DNA of 64,000 nucleotides from Halomonas sp. PR-M31 (GTDB lineage Bacteria > Pseudomonadota > Gammaproteobacteria > Pseudomonadales > Halomonadaceae). The notes under the pieces are model-generated. The model saw only the letters and a program-made list of their open reading frames with translations, searched no databases and had not been told where the DNA came from. The translations under genes and the position numbers were made by a program. Numbering within the stretch: position 1 is the stretch's first letter; every line of letters begins with the position of its first letter. Where the stretch lies: positions 60,152 to 124,151 of the forward strand of contig NZ_JIBT01000006.1 of assembly GCF_001039575.1 (NCBI RefSeq). The letters run 5' to 3'. This document shows, piece by piece, positions 59,375-64,000 of the stretch.

Positions 59375-61297
59375 CTACTGCGACTTGCGTACCCGTAGAT
59401 ACCACTCGGACAGCAACCGCACCTGCTTTTCGGTGTAGCCCCGGTCGACCATGCGCGCGACGAAATCCTCATGCTTGCGCTGATCCGAGGCGGACGCCTT
59501 GGCATTGAAAGAGATTACCGGCAACAGATCCTCGGTATTGGCGAACATTTTCTTCTCAATCACGCCCCTGAGTTTCTCGTAGGACTGCCAGCTGGGGTTC
59601 ATGCCATTGTTTTGCGCTCGGGCGCGCAAGACGAAGTTGACGACCTCGTGACGAAAGTCTTTGGGATTGGAAATCCCGGCCGGCTTCTCGATCTTCTCGA
59701 GCTCTTCGTTTAGCGCTTGGCGATTGAACTGCTCGCCGGTCTCCGGGTCTCGATACTCCTGATCCTGGATCCAGAAATCCGCGTAGGTCACGTAACGGTC
59801 GAAGATGTTTTGGCCGTACTCGCTGTAGGATTCAAGATAGGCGGTCTGAATTTCCTTGCCGATGAAGTCCACATAGCGCGGTGCCAGGAACTCCTTGATG
59901 AAACGCAGATAGCGCTCATGAGTCTCTTTTGGCAGCTGCTCATGATCAAGGCGTTGTTCCAGCACATAGAGCAGATGCACCGGGTTGGCGGCGATCTCAT
60001 GGGTGTCGAAGTTGAAGACCTTGGACAGGATCTTGAAGGCAAATCGGGTCGAGCGCCCATCCATACCTTCGTCGACCCCGGCGGAATCCCGATACTCCTG
60101 GATCGATTTGGCCTTGGGGTCGGTATCCTTGAGATTCTCACCGTCGTAGATGCGCATCTTGGAGTAGATGCTCGAATTCTCCGGCTCCTTCAAGCGAGAC
60201 AGTACGGAGAACTGGGCCAGCATGCGCAGGGTATCCGGGGCACAAGGCGCGTGATCAAGAGAGGAGTGTTCGAGCAACTTCTTGTAGATGTTGATCTCTT
60301 CGGAAACCCGCAGGCAATAGGGCACCTTGACGATATAAACCCGATCAAGAAACGCTTCGTTGTTGCGGTTGTTGCGAAACTGCTGCCATTCGCTCTCGTT
60401 GGAGTGGGCCAGCACCACGCCATCGAAGGGAATGGCGCCCATACCTTCCGTGGGGTTGTAGTTGCCTTCCTGGGTCGCGGTCAGTAGCGGATGTAGCACC
60501 TTGATGGGCGCCTTGAACATCTCGACGAATTCCATCAGACCCTGGTTGGCTTTACACAACCCACCCGAGAAGCTGTAGGCATCCGGGTCGTCTTGGGAAT
60601 AGAGCTCGAGCTGACGGATATCCACTTTACCTACTAGGGACGAGATATCCTGGTTGTTTTCGTCCCCGGGCTCGGTCTTGGAGATCGCGATTTGATTGAG
60701 CCGGGAAGGGTGCAGCCGCACCACCCGAAACTTGGAAAGATCACCGCCATATTCCTTAAGCCTTTTGGAAGCCCAAGGCGACATCACGCTCTTGAGATAG
60801 CGCTGCGGGATGTTGTATTCGCTTTCCAGCAATTCGCCGTCATGTTCCGGTGAGAACAGCCCCAAGGGGGATTCATAAACCGGTGAGTCCTTGACCGCAT
60901 AGAAAGGCACTCGCTCCATCAGCAGCTTGAGACGCTCCGCCAGGGACGACTTGCCGCCCCCTACCGGACCAAGCAGGTACAGTATCTGTTTGCGCTCTTC
61001 GAGTCCCTGAGCCGCATGACGGAAGTACGCCACGATCTGCTCGATGGCATCCTCCATGCCATAGAACTCGGAGAAGGCTGGGTAACGACGGATGATCTTG
61101 TTGGCGAAAATACGTGATAAACGCGAATCCTTGGCGGTGTCGACCACCTCGGGTTCGCCGATGGCCTTGAGCATTCGCTCTGCAGCGGATGCATAGGCGG
61201 AAGGATCTTTACGGCATAACTCCAGGTACTCCTGAAGACTCATTTCTTCTTGCTGAACCTGTTCGTAACGGTTCTGCACATGATCGAAGATGCTCAT
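59375..61297 (-). CDS. prkA: Serine protein kinase PrkA (YeaG)
   Basis: PrkA is a AAA+-like protein first described as a serine kinase. In E. coli YeaG acts in starvation and stationary-phase adaptation under sigma-S and nitrogen control. This copy has 640 residues. The N-terminal AAA domain has Walker A LLGPVGGGKSSLAERLKLLM, and the C-terminal domain is the conserved PrkA domain (RYVDFIGKEIQTAYLESYSE). It is first in the prkA-yeaH-spoVR operon. The 228 bases upstream to fadH (61298-61525) should hold its promoter; I see no certain sigma-54 element there. Confidence 0.96.
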   Translation of the reverse strand: MSIFDHVQNRYEQVQQEEMSLQEYLELCRKDPSAYASAAERMLKAIGEPEVVDTAKDSRLSRIFANKIIRRYPAFSEFYGMEDAIEQIVAYFRHAAQGLEERKQILYLLGPVGGGKSSLAERLKLLMERVPFYAVKDSPVYESPLGLFSPEHDGELLESEYNIPQRYLKSVMSPWASKRLKEYGGDLSKFRVVRLHPSRLNQIAISKTEPGDENNQDISSLVGKVDIRQLELYSQDDPDAYSFSGGLCKANQGLMEFVEMFKAPIKVLHPLLTATQEGNYNPTEGMGAIPFDGVVLAHSNESEWQQFRNNRNNEAFLDRVYIVKVPYCLRVSEEINIYKKLLEHSSLDHAPCAPDTLRMLAQFSVLSRLKEPENSSIYSKMRIYDGENLKDTDPKAKSIQEYRDSAGVDEGMDGRSTRFAFKILSKVFNFDTHEIAANPVHLLYVLEQRLDHEQLPKETHERYLRFIKEFLAPRYVDFIGKEIQTAYLESYSEYGQNIFDRYVTYADFWIQDQEYRDPETGEQFNRQALNEELEKIEKPAGISNPKDFRHEVVNFVLRARAQNNGMNPSWQSYEKLRGVIEKKMFANTEDLLPVISFNAKASASDQRKHEDFVARMVDRGYTEKQVRLLSEWYLRVRKSQ

Positions 61298-61525
61298 TGA
61301 AGCCTCCTTGGTCGCGATCCCCGGTCACTCGACCCACGTCTGAGCTTTCCGGACAGGCGCATTTATCAGCATAGACGGATAAACTAGCTGGCGAGGGAGA
61401 GCTTGCCCTGCGTTTTCAACGCAACCTCATCTCACGCTCTTATTTAATTATTATGAACATCAGGGTTCTAGATTGGTTCGCCCTCGCAAATAAGGAAGTT
61501 GTGTAACAAAATTGTGTCACCCTTC

Positions 61526-63595
<2,070 letters not shown>

Positions 63596-63734
63596 CTAAC
63601 AGGACACAAACCCGACTAAAGGCGCAAGATTCAAAAGTGTTGAAACCATGAATGAGTTGAAAATAGGAAGGGCTAGAACGACGAAACCCCAAGTCACAAG
63701 ACTCAGGTTGGTATTATCAAACAACAATCGACGG

Positions 63735-63811
63735 TGGCGGACCGGACGGGACTCGAACCCGCGACCTCCGGCGTGACAGGCCGGCATTCTAACCGGCTGA
63801 ACTACCGGTCC
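63735..63811 (-). tRNA. tRNA-Asp (GTC)
   Basis: This 77-nt cloverleaf on the minus strand has acceptor GGACCGG, anticodon loop CTGTCAC (anticodon GTC), T arm GGGTTCGAGTCCC and encoded CCA. It is 24 bases from tRNA-Val, and the edge of the window holds another tRNA-Asp end. Confidence 0.98.
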
Positions 63812-63835
63812 TTTTTAACTTCCGTGATTTCAATA

Positions 63836-63912
63836 TGGTGGGTGGTACAGGACTCGAACCTGTGACCCCCAGCATGTGAAGCTGGTGCTCTAACCGGCTG
63901 AGCTAACCACCC
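63836..63912 (-). tRNA. tRNA-Val (CAC)
   Basis: This 77-nt cloverleaf has acceptor GGGTGGT, anticodon loop TTCACAT (anticodon CAC, reading GUG), T arm AGGTTCGAGTCCT and encoded CCA. It lies between two tRNA-Asp genes. Confidence 0.97.
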
Positions 63913-63985
63913 TATCGATATGGCTATCAATAAAGCTTAGTCGATCAAATCGCATCGACTGAATTTATCTCACTGAATGACCAGA

Positions 63986-64000
63986 TGGCGGACCGGACGG
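63986..64000 (-). tRNA. 3' end of a second tRNA-Asp (cut by right edge)
   Basis: The last 15 bases, TGGCGGACCGGACGG, are identical to the 3' end of the tRNA-Asp gene at 63735-63749, including the encoded CCA and the acceptor arm. The rest lies outside the window. Confidence 0.85.

Overview
The window looks like a chromosomal core segment of a moderately halophilic gammaproteobacterium, most likely Halomonadaceae (Halomonas or a close relative). The base composition is GC-rich. The gene orders rpsU-dnaG-rpoD, lptD-surA-pdxA-rsmA-apaG-apaH, rpsF-rpsR-DUF2232-rplI-dnaB and rlmB-rnr are typical of the class. A Mrp Na+/H+ antiporter operon, acidic low-complexity stretches in RpoD, a high-potential iron-sulfur protein and a PhaR-like polyhydroxyalkanoate regulator fit a salt-tolerant aerobe. 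The genus is an inference from gene content. I see no insertion sequence, prophage, CRISPR array or integron.

Layout. 1-2.6 kb: the start of an L-serine ammonia-lyase, a divergent LysR regulator and an unknown membrane protein closed by a strong terminator. 2.6-9 kb: the macromolecular synthesis operon (rpsU, dnaG, rpoD) on the minus strand, divergent tsaD, then plsY and divergent folB-folK. 9.8-19.3 kb: a nitronate monooxygenase, then a long minus-strand run of RNA-repair, vitamin B6 and outer-membrane biogenesis genes (cca, glpE, apaH, apaG, rsmA, pdxA, surA, lptD). 19.5-22.7 kb: amgK-murU (peptidoglycan sugar recycling), an OsmC-like protein and speD. 22.7-27.8 kb: a LysR regulator divergent from dabB-dabA, a two-subunit inorganic carbon accumulation system, which is the most notable accessory module here. 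27.8-33.2 kb: coq7, a PfkB sugar kinase, a HIT protein, phosphoribulokinase PrkB, a thioesterase, purD and phaR. 33.4-37.2 kb: rsmE and cell-envelope genes. 37.7-43.6 kb: mrpAB-C-D-E-F-G. 43.6-48.4 kb: hemH, an iron-sulfur photolyase, small unknowns and dnaB. 48.5-54.4 kb: rplI, DUF2232, rpsR, rpsF, rlmB, rnr and two tRNA-Leu genes. 54.5-63.5 kb: an anchored nuclease, a stand-alone Lrp-type effector domain, HiPIP, the spoVR-yeaH-prkA stress operon and fadH. 63.7-64 kb: a tRNA cluster (Asp, Val, and the edge of a second Asp).

How the genes work together. The DabAB pair would raise internal bicarbonate, using the proton gradient through an NuoL-like subunit. The Mrp complex handles Na+/H+ exchange at high salt and alkaline pH. 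LptD and SurA build the outer membrane while AmgK-MurU recycles cell-wall sugars next door. PrkA, YeaH and SpoVR form a conserved starvation and stress module.

A cross-cutting observation is that four genes (folK, lptD, the PfkB kinase and rlmB) are each broken by exactly one missing base at a short G/C run, and each reads through perfectly when one base is restored. At least two of them are genes a cell can rarely lose. I therefore read these as consensus errors in the sequence rather than decay, but only reads can settle it.
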